NCBI GenBank assembly: GCA_028689495.1
Contig: JAQTWB010000003.1
Location: 1-64,000 of the forward strand
Length of the DNA stretch: 64,000 nucleotides
DNA from: a bacterium
Lineage (GTDB): Bacteria; Bdellovibrionota_C; UBA2361; SZUA-149; JAQTWB01
Direction: 5' to 3'
In this document: positions 29,722-38,690 of the stretch, in pieces
Numbering within the stretch: the stretch's first letter is position 1
How the letters are laid out: each line of letters begins with the position of its first letter
The notes under the pieces: generated by a model
Told to the model about the DNA's origin: nothing
Seen by the model: only the letters and a program-made list of their open reading frames with translations
The model's database searches: none
Made by a program: the position numbers and the translations under genes

Positions 29722-31284
29722 ATGAATGCAGTACCCACTGTCGCTGCTGAGCCGATTACGGCAAACAGCGTCCCCCGTTTTGCTGACCTGCAAATGCAGA
29801 AAGCGAAATACCTGATGCCTTGTTTGAACAGCATGGAAGATGCTCTTCGCTCAGGGATGTTCATCAATCGCAAGACCCAAAAAATTGGCGCCGAACTGGA
29901 GGTGTTCCTGGTCGACAGAGAAACAGGTGCTCCAGCCAATCTGGCAGTTGAAGTTGTCCGTGAGCTGGTCGCCATCTCTAAACAGTTCCAGCACGAAGCC
30001 ACGCAAATACAGGTAGAATACAATGCCAGCGTATTCCGAATGCGCGAAGTGTGTTTCCAGAATCTGCGCGATGACATGCGTGATGCCCTGCAGCTAATCG
30101 ATAGCATCGCCGCAAAATATGGAGCAATCAGTGTCGCCTGCGGCACCTTGCCTTCATCAAGCTACGATGACTTGTTGGGCAAGCGGGTCCTTATGACACC
30201 GCTTTCCCGTTATCGAACGATGAGCAGCACTGTCCAGGAAAGCCGGCTTGCATTGTTTGACGGCAAGGAAGACCCGCGAATAGTTATCCCGCAACACTCG
30301 CGAGATGTGTTCGAAATGCCAAAAGGAGTACATTTGCCCTGGCTAATCGGCTTGTTTTCTTCTTACCAAATGCACCTGGAAATTCCCTATGACAAATTCG
30401 GCAGGATCTACAACTGGTTTGTCGCGCTTGCCGGAATCCATCTCGGAGCTACTACCGGCTCCGGTGTATTTTGTGAGCGTCTGGTTGCAAAGGAAATTCG
30501 CTCCTGGATGTGGCGCTTCCTGATGGGTAAACAACTGGCCGGCTTTCCGGAAAGTTACCTGGAGGAAGATAACCTAGCCTTTGCTCAGTACATGCGCCGG
30601 GCGGTAGAAAAACACCCTGTGCTGCTCGACTTGAGCGTCAAGGGCGAATACCCGGATTTCGATAACTACGGTCATTTGAATCTGCACAACGGCACTGTCT
30701 GGGAACCTCTTCGCGGAGTACTTGGACGTGAAGGTGACAAGTTGACAACTCGTATTGAAGTTCGCTGGCCAGCGAGTGGTCCAACTCCAGCGGACATGGT
30801 AGCACACACTGCCATGCTCTTTGCCGCCACTCTGGCTTTTGAAGGTGAAGCTCCAGCAAAGTTCGTTCCTTTTGGTGCAGCAAAAAAGCACTTCATGGAT
30901 GCGAGTTTTTCTGGTCTTGATTTCATCGCTCAATGGTCTGACGACTATTACAGTGTTCGTCACCTGCTGCTGAATATGATTATCCCCCGAGCTCGGGAAA
31001 TTCTTCAGGACTTTGGTATCGACCTGTCGATTCTTGAGCCGGTGAAAAACTCTGTCAGCAAAGGTGTTACGCCAGCAGACTGGATAGGTGAAGCTTTCAT
31101 CTTGCTTGTTAATGCCGGCTACACGCGGCAAATGGCGGGTCAGGTGTTAACGAAACGTATCAGTGAACCCGAACTAAAACTTCACCCTGAGGGCTTTGTC
31201 GCCTGGCCAAAACCAGCCGAAGCATTCAAAAAAGACATCAGGGCGATGCAAAAAAGCGGGGAGGTGCAAGTTGCCAACTATTAA
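29722..31284 (+). CDS. Glutamate-cysteine ligase family 2 (GCS2-like) carboxylate-amine ligase, paralog 2
   Basis: KIGAELEVFLVDRETGAP; LNLHNGTVWEPLRGVL…RIEVRWPASGPTPADM; strong SD aggagg. Confidence 0.8.
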   Translation: MNAVPTVAAEPITANSVPRFADLQMQKAKYLMPCLNSMEDALRSGMFINRKTQKIGAELEVFLVDRETGAPANLAVEVVRELVAISKQFQHEATQIQVEYNASVFRMREVCFQNLRDDMRDALQLIDSIAAKYGAISVACGTLPSSSYDDLLGKRVLMTPLSRYRTMSSTVQESRLALFDGKEDPRIVIPQHSRDVFEMPKGVHLPWLIGLFSSYQMHLEIPYDKFGRIYNWFVALAGIHLGATTGSGVFCERLVAKEIRSWMWRFLMGKQLAGFPESYLEEDNLAFAQYMRRAVEKHPVLLDLSVKGEYPDFDNYGHLNLHNGTVWEPLRGVLGREGDKLTTRIEVRWPASGPTPADMVAHTAMLFAATLAFEGEAPAKFVPFGAAKKHFMDASFSGLDFIAQWSDDYYSVRHLLLNMIIPRAREILQDFGIDLSILEPVKNSVSKGVTPADWIGEAFILLVNAGYTRQMAGQVLTKRISEPELKLHPEGFVAWPKPAEAFKKDIRAMQKSGEVQVANY

Positions 31285-31347
31285 ACGGCACTCGCCTCGG
31301 CGTTTCAGGCGAACAAAAATCCCAAACATCGAATCGGCAGACAAGGC

Positions 31348-31375
31348 GGCCAATTGTCAATATAGACAATTGGCC
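31348..31375. terminator. Hairpin ggccaattgtc-aatata-gacaattggcc 3' of GCS2 paralog 2
   Basis: Perfect 11-bp stem; no T-tract on either side, so terminator function is uncertain. Confidence 0.45.
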
Positions 31376-31425
31376 CCTCGCTTCGTTCTTTGCTGGGGGA
31401 AAATACTTGCTTTCATTCATCAACG

Positions 31426-31463
31426 AAAAAAGGCGGCAGATAACGCTCGCGTTACCTGCCGCC
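31426..31463 (-). terminator. Rho-independent terminator of the gcv operon
   Basis: Minus strand: ggcggcaggtaacg-cgag-cgttatctgccgcc then TTTTTT. Confidence 0.85.
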
Positions 31464-31528
31464 CATAGGAGCTTCATGCTTCTCAGGTTATAAAGAAGGT
31501 TTTCTTCTCTTTACCCCAATTACCGAAA

Positions 31529-33058
31529 TCACCTCTCCATCATCTGCCAATTCAACACCGGCTTTCTCGCCGCTGCAGTTTCATCCAGACGACCAACTGG
31601 CGATGAATAAGGTGCATCGTGAAAAATTTCCGGTGTCTCCTCAACTTCCCGGGCAATTTCCAGCATCGCATCACAGAAGGCATCAAGCGAGTCTTTCGAC
31701 TCTGACTCGGTCGGTTCAATCATCAAGGCATTCTTGACGTGCAGCGGAAAATACACGGTTGGAGGATGAAAGCCGTAATCAATCAACCGCTTGGCGACAT
31801 CTATAGTCGAAACATGGTGCACCTGCTGCTTTGAATCAGTAAATACCGCTTCATGCAGATGAGGCTGCTTCAGGCAAAGCTCATAATCCTTTTCCAACCG
31901 GGCCCTGACATAGTTGGCATTAAGAACTGCCTTTTCACTGACTTGTTGCAACCCTTTTCCACCGAGACGCAGAATAAACGCATAAGAACGAACAAACACA
32001 CCAAAATTGCCAACGAACTCCCGCATCAGACCGATGCTGTCGGTATCTACGACATCGCGATCAAGTCTATAATAAGGCTGTCCGTCTACCCCCTTGATTT
32101 TTTCAATTCGTGGATATGGCAAAAATGGTTTCAAGCGATCACTCACCGCCACAGGTCCGGCACCTGGCCCGCCCCCGCCATGCGGCTGGGAAAAAGTTTT
32201 GTGCAGGTTAATATGCAGGGCATCAACACCAAAATCGCCAGGACGAGCATGACCAAGAAGTGCGTTCAAATTCGCGCCGTCCATATAGACGTACCCGCCA
32301 GCGGCATGAATGATTTCAGCAATCTCCTCAATCCCTGTCTCAAAAAGCCCCAACGTGTTGGGATTGGTGATCATAATCCCACCGATGCTGTCATCCATCG
32401 CCTGGCGCACATCATCTGCCCTGAGAATTCCTTCCGGGCCCGAAGCGATCTGCTTTGTCTTGAGTCCGGCGACAGTGCATGTCGCGGGATTAGTGCCGTG
32501 AGCACTGTCCGGAATAAGAATCGTATCCCTTTTTGAACCGGCTTTCTCCAGCCCTTTGCGGATCATCATCACACCGGCAAGTTCTCCATGAGCGCCAGCC
32601 GCTGGCACAAGAGTCACCCCAGCAAGACCTGTGACAATTCGCAAGGCATCACCAAGCTCATACATCAACTGCAAAGCACCCTGCGCCAGGTGCTCGGGGG
32701 TTTCCGGGTGCAGATGAGCAAAACCCGGCAGACGAACCAACGACTCATGCACACGAGGGTTATATTTCATCGTGCATGACCCAAGTGGATAGCCATGAAC
32801 TTCAACACTGGCGTTAAGTCGCGAAAGCCTGGTGAAGTGCCTGACAACGTCCACTTCCGAAAGTTCCGGAAGCAAAATATCGTCGTCCCTTCTAAGCTCA
32901 GCCGGGATACCCGCAATGAGCTCGGCCACAGCCACCTTGGGCTCGGGCAAATTGACCCCAGAACGCCCGTGTCTTGACTTCTCAAACGACAGGGCCTCAC
33001 CACCACCCAATCTCATCCCGACCGATGGTTTGCTTTCTCTTTTTGTTGCTGGTCGCAC
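31529..33058 (-). CDS. gcvPB: Glycine dehydrogenase (decarboxylating) subunit 2
   Basis: PLP region GGGGPGAGPVAV, YPLGSCTMKYNPR; GTG start with SD aggag. Confidence 0.96.
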   Translation of the reverse strand: MRPATKRESKPSVGMRLGGGEALSFEKSRHGRSGVNLPEPKVAVAELIAGIPAELRRDDDILLPELSEVDVVRHFTRLSRLNASVEVHGYPLGSCTMKYNPRVHESLVRLPGFAHLHPETPEHLAQGALQLMYELGDALRIVTGLAGVTLVPAAGAHGELAGVMMIRKGLEKAGSKRDTILIPDSAHGTNPATCTVAGLKTKQIASGPEGILRADDVRQAMDDSIGGIMITNPNTLGLFETGIEEIAEIIHAAGGYVYMDGANLNALLGHARPGDFGVDALHINLHKTFSQPHGGGGPGAGPVAVSDRLKPFLPYPRIEKIKGVDGQPYYRLDRDVVDTDSIGLMREFVGNFGVFVRSYAFILRLGGKGLQQVSEKAVLNANYVRARLEKDYELCLKQPHLHEAVFTDSKQQVHHVSTIDVAKRLIDYGFHPPTVYFPLHVKNALMIEPTESESKDSLDAFCDAMLEIAREVEETPEIFHDAPYSSPVGRLDETAAARKPVLNWQMMER

Positions 33059-33091
33059 TTTAAATATCTCCTGACGAATATTTTTATTTAC

Positions 33092-34492
33092 CTAAACAGC
33101 CCGAACGATGGATCTGATCGCATTACCCAGTCGGTGGACAGAGTCTTCGGTATTCATTTCAGAAGCCGAGATCAGAAAACAATCGCGCAAACTTTCATCA
33201 GACGAATCGACAAGCGGTCCGACCATAATTCCGTGCCCCTCTTCTAGTCGTTCGAGCAAATGGGCGGCGCGATTACCCGCCTCACCCAGTGAACGACACT
33301 CGGCAGCAGAGACAACAAACTCGTTAAACACCGGCCCGGTAAAACGAAGCTCAACACCGACATCCAGCAGTTCTTCGCGCAACTGTCGCGCCCGATCGAG
33401 GTTCAAAAATGCAAGCTGCTTCAGGCCACTTTTGCCATATTGCGAAAGATAAATTGTCACACAAAGCGCAAGAAGCTGGTTATTCGTGCAAATATTGGAA
33501 GTGGCTTTGTCGCGCCTGATATGCTGCTCCCTCGTTGACAAAGTCAGCACGAAACCTCTCGTCCCTTCGCTATCAACGGTCTGCCCACAAAGACGACCCG
33601 GCATCTGGCGGATAAATGTCGAACGGGCCGCCATAAAACCGCACCAAGGTCCACTATATGACAGTGGCACACCAAAACTCTGCAAATCGCCAACAGCCAC
33701 ATCAGCACCAAGTGCACCCGGAGACTTATACAACGCCAGCGCAAGTGGCTCCGTTGTATAACTAATCAGTAGAGCCTTGCTTCCCGCCATTTTATCGCGA
33801 ACAGCAGCAATATCTTCAAAGACGCCAAAGGAATTCGGATACCCGACAACTATCGCCGCGACATTGGCCAGTTGTTCGGTGGAAAAAGAGCTGTAATCGA
33901 GCTGACCGCTATCCTGGGCGAAAGGCACTGTCTCAATCTGCAGTTCAGGAAACCACTGTAAGCCCCCTCTCACTACTTCACGCGCCCGACGCGGCAATGA
34001 CTCCGCCAGTAAAATTCGGTTAGCTCCCTTATTAACTCGAAGTGCGAGTTTAACAGCCTCCAACATCGACGTGGCCCCGTCATACAGACCGGCATTTGCC
34101 ACCTCCATTCCCATCAAGGACGAAACCATGCTCTGAAATTCAAAAATAGCCTGCAATGTCCCTTGAGCGATCTCCGGTTGATATGGAGTATAACTTGTCA
34201 GGAACTCACCGCGTTGAACGATTTGATCGACAACAGCTGGTATATAGTGGCGTCCCCCGGCAGCGGCAAGAAAACTGTCACTGCCTGAAGCCCTGTTTCG
34301 CCCCGCCAAAGCCGTAAAATATTCAACGATATCCTGCTCAGACATTGCCGTGGGCAAACCTTCCAGGTCGTTGGCCATCTCGCGAATATGCCGGGGAATA
34401 CCACGGAAAAGCTCTTCAACATTTTTTGCGCCAATCACATCGAGCATTTCTTGCTGCTCGTCAGCACAACAGGGAATATATGGGTGAGACAC
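33092..34492 (-). CDS. gcvPA: Glycine dehydrogenase (decarboxylating) subunit 1
   Basis: SHPYIPCCADEQQEMLDVIGAKNVEELF; FLTSYTPYQPEIAQGTLQAIFEFQ. Confidence 0.96.
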   Translation of the reverse strand: MSHPYIPCCADEQQEMLDVIGAKNVEELFRGIPRHIREMANDLEGLPTAMSEQDIVEYFTALAGRNRASGSDSFLAAAGGRHYIPAVVDQIVQRGEFLTSYTPYQPEIAQGTLQAIFEFQSMVSSLMGMEVANAGLYDGATSMLEAVKLALRVNKGANRILLAESLPRRAREVVRGGLQWFPELQIETVPFAQDSGQLDYSSFSTEQLANVAAIVVGYPNSFGVFEDIAAVRDKMAGSKALLISYTTEPLALALYKSPGALGADVAVGDLQSFGVPLSYSGPWCGFMAARSTFIRQMPGRLCGQTVDSEGTRGFVLTLSTREQHIRRDKATSNICTNNQLLALCVTIYLSQYGKSGLKQLAFLNLDRARQLREELLDVGVELRFTGPVFNEFVVSAAECRSLGEAGNRAAHLLERLEEGHGIMVGPLVDSSDESLRDCFLISASEMNTEDSVHRLGNAIRSIVRAV

Positions 34493-34551
34493 TTTCTTTT
34501 TGTTCCTTACTGTCTTTTGGACTTCATCAATTATAGGGAAGGGATTTGAAA

Positions 34552-34941
34552 CTACTTGGAGGATTCCGCGACAAAAGCCTTGTAATCATCAGCCGACATA
34601 AGCTTGTTGTAATCGGCATCATTATTTGCCCGCAACAGAACCAACCATCCGCCATCAAATGGAGCCGTATTAAGCAGTTCGGGAGCATCGGCCAACTGCT
34701 CGTTCACCGAGACTACTTCTCCATCAAACGGCGCATAAACATCACTGACTGCCTTTACTGATTCAACCGTCATAAACGACTGCCCTGCTTTCACGCTGCT
34801 GCCAGGCTGAGGCAAATCAACATAAACAACGTCTCCTAATTCAGATTGGGCATAATCGGAGATACCAACGCGAAAACCGTCCGTCTCCTTCTTCGCCCAC
34901 TCATGTTCCTGGCTGTAACGACAATCAGCTCTGGTTTCCAT
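34552..34941 (-). CDS. gcvH: Glycine cleavage system H protein
   Basis: YSQEHEWAKKE; lipoyl site ESVKAVSDVYAP. Confidence 0.96.
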   Translation of the reverse strand: METRADCRYSQEHEWAKKETDGFRVGISDYAQSELGDVVYVDLPQPGSSVKAGQSFMTVESVKAVSDVYAPFDGEVVSVNEQLADAPELLNTAPFDGGWLVLLRANNDADYNKLMSADDYKAFVAESSK

Positions 34942-35016
34942 TTTTACTCCATTCATTAATCGGGAAAGCCCCGAAAACATTAATACCCGAGAACAATTAT
35001 ACTGGTGAGATACTTG

Positions 35017-36156
35017 TTATTTCTTGCGACTATATAAAGGCAGCTGCTCGACGCGAATCGGCAAATCCCTTCCTCTGACCGAGGCTGTCAAAGACATTCC
35101 CGGCTCAGCACAATCAACATCAACCATCATCATCCCCACTGCCTTGCCAAGCGTTGGTGTCATAGTACCACTTGTAACAACCCCAACTTTCCTTCCGCCC
35201 GAATTAAAGATCTCTGCTCCATCGCGGACGATACCACGACCATCGACAGAAAAACCGATAAGCTTCTGCGACAGGCCCTTTTCCTGCTCCGCCAATAATG
35301 CCTCACGGCCAATAAAGTCTCCTTTGGCAAACTTGACTACCCAGCCTACCCCGCAGGACAGCGCATTCCAGTTATCGTTCAGCTCGTGTCCATAAAGCGG
35401 ATAGCTGGCCTCAAGTCGCAAGGTGTCTCGCGCACCAAGGCCAATCGGTTTGGCTCCCAAATCCTGCCCCGCGGCCAGCAGCGCCTTCCAGAAATCCGAA
35501 GCGGCAGATTCAGGCAAAAATACCTCGAATCCATCTTCTCCGGTATAACCGGTGCGAGCGACTATCGTCGCAACTTCAATCTGATTATTCGTCCAAACGA
35601 GGCAATGATGCGAAAAAGGCCTCCAGGCATCTATTGTCAAATCTTCACTGGCAAATAACCGGCTCATCAGAGTCTGAGCCTGTGGACCCTGAACTGCAAT
35701 CTGAGCATACTCAGCCGAGCGATTTTCAATCTTCACGTCATCAATGAGATGCTCAAGCATCCAGGCAAAGTCTTTGTCGGTATTCGAAGCGTTGACACAA
35801 ACAAGAAAATTATCTTTAGCCAGGCAATAGACAATAATGTCATCAACGACCCCACCCGTAGGGCGAACAAACAAAGAGTAATGAGCTCGGCCGGGAACAA
35901 GCTTGCTGACATCATTCGATGTCACATATTGCAAATATTCGAGAGCACGCTCTCCAGAAACGAATATCTCACCCATATGGCTGACATCGAATAACCCGAC
36001 ATGCTGGCGAACGCAGTTATGTTCCTCTATCACCCCACTGTACAGCACCGGCATCTCCCAACCGCCAAAAGGCACAAATTTGGCTCCAAGGTCAGCATGA
36101 GCCTGATAAAGTGGTGTTCGCCGCAAATCCGCGGACTCTTCTGCAACCGACATCAA
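35017..36156 (-). CDS. gcvT: Glycine cleavage system T protein (aminomethyltransferase)
   Basis: RRTPLYQAHADLGAKFVPFGGWEMPVLYSGVIEEH; RTGYTGEDGFEVFLP. Confidence 0.97.
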   Translation of the reverse strand: MMSVAEESADLRRTPLYQAHADLGAKFVPFGGWEMPVLYSGVIEEHNCVRQHVGLFDVSHMGEIFVSGERALEYLQYVTSNDVSKLVPGRAHYSLFVRPTGGVVDDIIVYCLAKDNFLVCVNASNTDKDFAWMLEHLIDDVKIENRSAEYAQIAVQGPQAQTLMSRLFASEDLTIDAWRPFSHHCLVWTNNQIEVATIVARTGYTGEDGFEVFLPESAASDFWKALLAAGQDLGAKPIGLGARDTLRLEASYPLYGHELNDNWNALSCGVGWVVKFAKGDFIGREALLAEQEKGLSQKLIGFSVDGRGIVRDGAEIFNSGGRKVGVVTSGTMTPTLGKAVGMMMVDVDCAEPGMSLTASVRGRDLPIRVEQLPLYSRKK

Positions 36157-36157
36157 C

Positions 36158-37039
36158 TTATTTCTCCTCTAGAATTTTTCTTTCCGCTTCAAGCACAGTA
36201 TTTGATAGCAACATCGCAATGGTCATCGGCCCCACGCCACCGGGCACTGGCGTAATCGCCGCAACCTGCTCAAGGACATCATCATAATCAACGTCCCCGA
36301 CAAGACGACCGTCATCAAGACGATTAATGCCGACATCAATAACAATTGATCCAGGTTTGACAAAATCACTCTTGATCATCTGCGGACGTCCGACCGCCGC
36401 GACAAGGATATCGGCCCTGCGACACTCAGCCGGCAAATCTTTGGTTCGGGAATGGCAGATGGTGACGGTACAATTTTCCTCCAGAAAAAGAAGGGCCGCC
36501 GGCTTACCGACAAGAATCGAACGCCCAACAACAGCAACATGCTTCCCTGCCAAATCATTGCTGCCGTACAGTTGCTCACTAGCGTGTTTTGCCAAAAGTA
36601 AACAACCAAGTGGTGTACATGGACGATGCGCCTTGGCTCCACGAAGCAACATCCCCTGATTGACCGGATGAAGGCCATCAACGTCTTTTTCAGGGGAGAT
36701 CGCCATCAAAGCAGAAAATTCATCAAGGCCCTTGGGCAACGGCAATTGCAGCAGTATGCCATCGACATCATGGCGCTTACCAAGAGCACGGAGCTCAGAC
36801 TCCAACTTTTCCTGCGCCACATCGGCAGGCAAAGCGATATCAATCGCCTCCATCCCACATTTTTTTGCTCTTCGGGACTTCGACTGCACATAGACACGAG
36901 AGGCAGGATTATCCCCGACTAGCACCACTGCCAGCACGGGTGGCCGACCCAAAGTTTCTTTCACCGCGGCCGACCTCTCATGGAGTTGGGCTTCAACAGA
37001 AGCAGCATAGTTTTTGCCATCAATAACTAATGCAGACAT
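36158..37039 (-). CDS. folD: Methylenetetrahydrofolate dehydrogenase/cyclohydrolase
   Basis: PPVLAVVLVGDNPASRVYVQSK; GLHPVNQG; TPVPGGVGPMTIAMLL. Start at MSALVIDGK (37039); the upstream in-frame extension is likely not translated. Confidence 0.96.
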   Translation of the reverse strand: MSALVIDGKNYAASVEAQLHERSAAVKETLGRPPVLAVVLVGDNPASRVYVQSKSRRAKKCGMEAIDIALPADVAQEKLESELRALGKRHDVDGILLQLPLPKGLDEFSALMAISPEKDVDGLHPVNQGMLLRGAKAHRPCTPLGCLLLAKHASEQLYGSNDLAGKHVAVVGRSILVGKPAALLFLEENCTVTICHSRTKDLPAECRRADILVAAVGRPQMIKSDFVKPGSIVIDVGINRLDDGRLVGDVDYDDVLEQVAAITPVPGGVGPMTIAMLLSNTVLEAERKILEEK

Positions 37040-37219
37040 GGCACTCCCGGGATAATCAATAGGTGGTTTTTGTCTGAGGACATCGCTCTTGAACAGGGTA
37101 TCGCTATACATCAGCCTTGCCTTGGCTGGCAAACCCAGCAAAAAAATTGCACGTAAACCCATCGCGAGGTCGCGCATTCCGGGAATCCTGCGGAAGAGTG
37201 CAGTGGGGCGTAGTGAGGC

Positions 37220-37283
37220 AGCGAGGCGGGAGCTCTGCTGCCAATATTTGAGGATTACCTGCCGCGCCGAGCTGGAGCTCGGC
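37220..37283 (-). repeat. REP-like composite palindrome family B (GAGCTGGAGCTC)
   Basis: gccgagct-gg-agctcggc (37266-37283) plus the half-element agctctgctgcc (37231-37242), both also found at 59321-59372. Confidence 0.65.
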
Positions 37284-37354
37284 ACGCCCACGGCGACAAG
37301 TTCAACTCTCACCTTTCAACTGCAGGTTTATGATCTTTTGTTAGCCGCCCACAC

Positions 37355-37380
37355 AATAAAAAAGAGCCCCGAAGGCTCTT
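37355..37380 (-). terminator. Rho-independent terminator downstream of minE
   Basis: Minus strand: aagagcc-ttcgg-ggctctt followed by ttttatt. Confidence 0.85.
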
Positions 37381-37450
37381 CTTTATTCAACGCGGAGAAC
37401 ATACTCCATAAGGCTAGTCGTGACACGAGCCTTATGGAAATCAGACTAGG

Positions 37451-37729
37451 TTAGGCAGCTTTCTTCGTCGGAGTCTTGCCAACTACCGGTGTATTAATCA
37501 TCAAGGCAGTGCTCGAGTCTGTTCTCTGCCACTCGATGTTCAAATCTTGGCCTTCAAGTTCAAAATACTTGGAAATAACTTCCATCAGGTCTTTCTTGAA
37601 GAGATCCATATCGGCTGAGCTAAGCCCACTCCTGTCCTGTACGAGCAGCATCTGCAGACGATTTTTTGCCGTCCTCTTGGAAAATCTTGGGCCGAAAAAT
37701 TTTGAGGTAAGTGACCTTAACACAACCAT
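37451..37729 (-). CDS. minE: Cell division topological specificity factor MinE
   Basis: AKNRLQMLLVQDRSGLSSADMDLFKKDLMEVISKYFELE. Confidence 0.92.
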   Translation of the reverse strand: MVVLRSLTSKFFGPRFSKRTAKNRLQMLLVQDRSGLSSADMDLFKKDLMEVISKYFELEGQDLNIEWQRTDSSTALMINTPVVGKTPTKKAA

Positions 37730-37817
37730 GCTCCTAATTTAGTCGTTATCTCTTGCACATTCACCAATCTGCCGATCCTCTGAAAGAATCATCTGAAGGG
37801 ATCGACAGGGAACGCCC

Positions 37818-38618
37818 TTAGGCTGAGGCCATTCCGAAGCGCCTGGACACTTTCGCCCAAAAACCTTCGCTGACTTGCAAATCTTCACCAGTAACGGATG
37901 CCCCAATCAACCTGTCAACGATCTTCAAGAAAGATTGGCCGGCTTTTGACTTGGGATTATAGACAACCGGATCTCCAGTGTTGGCAGAGACTACAACATC
38001 ATTGTCTTTAAGAACAAGACCTATCTGTTCAATCCCCAGGATATCAATAACATCCTGCGGTGAAAGCATGTCGCCGCGCTTGACCATATCTTTGTCGACT
38101 CGATTGATCAGCAACTGTGGTTCGATTCCACGAGCCGCAAGCAACCCGACAACACGGTCAGCATCACGAATTGCCGAAACCTCCGGAGTCGTCACCAGAA
38201 GCGCTTCATCAGCACCGGCACAGGCGTTACGAAAACCTTGCTCAATTCCCGCAGGTGAATCAATCAATACAAAATGAAATTCACGCTTGAAAGAATCAAC
38301 TACCTCTTTCATCTCCTCTTCATTGACCACATCCTTGTCATCAGTCTGAGAGGCAGGAAGAAGGTAAAGATTATTTGAACGCTTGGACTTGATAATTGCC
38401 TGCTGTGGTTTGCAGCGACCCTTAATGACATCAACCAGGTTAAAAACGATCCGGTTTTCCAACCCCATGATAACGTCAAGGTTGCGAAGTCCGATATCAC
38501 CATCAATTACCAACACTCTCTTTCCCTTCAGAGCCAGAGCAGCCCCGAGATTAGCCGTTGTTGTGGTTTTCCCTACTCCCCCTTTGCCGGAAGTAATAAC
38601 AATTGCACGACCTGTCAT
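37818..38618 (-). CDS. minD: Septum site-determining ATPase MinD
   Basis: IVITSGKGGVGKTTTTANLGAALA deviant Walker A; RNLDVIMGLENRIVFNLVDV. Confidence 0.97.
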   Translation of the reverse strand: MTGRAIVITSGKGGVGKTTTTANLGAALALKGKRVLVIDGDIGLRNLDVIMGLENRIVFNLVDVIKGRCKPQQAIIKSKRSNNLYLLPASQTDDKDVVNEEEMKEVVDSFKREFHFVLIDSPAGIEQGFRNACAGADEALLVTTPEVSAIRDADRVVGLLAARGIEPQLLINRVDKDMVKRGDMLSPQDVIDILGIEQIGLVLKDNDVVVSANTGDPVVYNPKSKAGQSFLKIVDRLIGASVTGEDLQVSEGFWAKVSRRFGMASA

Positions 38619-38690
38619 AATCTCACCCTGTTTAATACTGACCTTGCGATCCTCAACCCTGTAACCAAGAAGCCCTAACCAAAAAAAAGC

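Noticed and set aside
36158-37312. Full 384-aa version of FolD
   Set aside because: N-terminal ~91 aa is low-complexity and overlaps a palindromic repeat; MSALVIDGK at 37039 is the expected start.
36158-37330. Glycine riboswitch upstream of the folD-gcv operon
   Set aside because: No recognisable tandem glycine aptamer core in the folD 5' region; by eye only, so Infernal with the Rfam glycine model would be decisive.
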